From DASQDT01 sp036380435 (GTDB taxonomy: Bacteria; Acidobacteriota; Blastocatellia; Pyrinomonadales; Pyrinomonadaceae), in assembly GCA_036380435.1 (NCBI GenBank), contig DASVES010000136.1:1-42658 (forward strand): a DNA stretch of 42,658 bases. The letters run 5' to 3'. The translations under genes and the position numbers were made by a program. Below the pieces are notes generated by a model. It ran no database searches. It saw nothing but the letters and a program-made list of their open reading frames with translations, and had not been told where the DNA came from. Position 1 is the first letter of the stretch. Every line of letters begins with the position of its first letter. Of the stretch, positions 42,371 to 42,658 are shown piece by piece.

Positions 42371-42658
42371 AGTTCTATTCCGCCGTGGGTGATGGCGAGC
42401 ATGATGCAATCTTCGCCGGTGTCTTCGAGGGCGGTGGGGTGATGTGCGGAGCCGGGTTCGTTGAGGACGTAGTCGCCGGCGCGATGCGGGCCGCGGTCGT
42501 CCGTGTAGCCGCCCTGGAGGATGAGCACTTCTTCCAGCCCCCGGTGGCGGTGGGCCGGGTAGGAGCAGCCCGGCTCCATGCGGATGAGGACGGTGGCGTC
42601 GCCGCTTCGCTCGTCGCGCCGCAGCACGCGGAGGTGGATGCCGCGGTGGCGCGTCGGC
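42352..42658 (-). CDS. ChrR-like cupin domain protein, 5' end missing
   Basis: The frame is open at the right edge, so the true start lies outside. The visible 101 residues include MEPGCSYPAHRHRGLEEVLI (metal-binding cupin motif), LQGGYTDDRG, GDYVLNEPGSAHHPTAL and CIMLAI. This is the pattern of ChrR/anti-sigma-type cupins, which bind zinc or other metals. The last five residues (VNRES) and the stop codon come directly from the heptamer units of the adjacent island. Confidence 0.83.
   Translation of the reverse strand, partial: PTRHRGIHLRVLRRDERSGDATVLIRMEPGCSYPAHRHRGLEEVLILQGGYTDDRGPHRAGDYVLNEPGSAHHPTALEDTGEDCIMLAITHGGIELVNRES

Overview
This 42.7-kb window looks like chromosome from a GC-rich, Gram-negative soil-type bacterium. 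My best guess is Acidobacteriota, class Blastocatellia. I infer this from an HspR-dnaK-dnaJ heat-shock set, a very large Oar-like TonB-dependent receptor with a carboxypeptidase-regulatory domain, a TPR/DUF4388 protein, a leftover PD40 (WD40-like) tail, many exported proteins, and families of intergenic repeats. I found no rRNA, tRNA, phage genes, transposase or CRISPR array. Taxonomy is inference only.

Layout. 1-3.8 kb: a truncated J-domain membrane protein, an unknown cysteine-containing protein, a 223-bp nested palindrome, a TPR/DUF4388 protein and an HD-GYP protein. 4.1-7.5 kb: the TonB-dependent receptor. 7.8-11.7 kb, minus strand: dnaK, dnaJ, an unlisted 46-residue membrane protein and an HspR-type repressor, with a strong promoter overlapped by a HAIR-like operator. 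11.9-15.5 kb: pgsA, a metallophosphoesterase and an SLC13 transporter with RCK_C domains. 15.7-20.7 kb: a response regulator, a papain-like peptidase, two exported proteins, a beta-CASP nuclease and a PAP2 phosphatase. 20.7-22 kb: an exported peroxiredoxin with an in-frame UGA at its active site (probable selenoprotein) and a decayed PD40 tail. 22.4-25.6 kb: a run of secreted or envelope genes ending in an SGNH hydrolase. 25.7-28.7 kb: a GT39-type glycosyltransferase and a flippase-like protein. 28.9-34.1 kb: acyl-CoA dehydrogenase, a small TPR protein, a fused E1 alpha-beta dehydrogenase and an exported protein. 34.4-41.7 kb: a trypsin-like protease with TPRs, an alpha/beta hydrolase, a 1,200-residue hybrid histidine kinase, a response regulator and an unknown protein. 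41.8-42.7 kb: a four-helix-bundle (S23/Avd-like) gene between repeats and the C-terminal part of a ChrR-like cupin.

The two strongest discoveries are the selenoprotein and a family of about eleven islands built from 7-bp tandem repeats in several sequence dialects (GTGAGCA, GTGATRA, CGTRAAT, GGCAAAA, AGCTGAA). Most are folded as inverted repeats. They fill the gap between genes almost exactly: they supply or abut stop codons on one side and lie 3-7 nt before start codons on the other. Their stop-codon-rich strand always faces the incoming reading direction. Two islands 11.7 kb apart share a conserved hairpin core, and one of these directly follows the four-helix-bundle gene. The resemblance to the heptanucleotide STRR repeats of cyanobacteria is noted, but the arrangement here suggests a patterned, possibly mobile or enzymatically copied element family.
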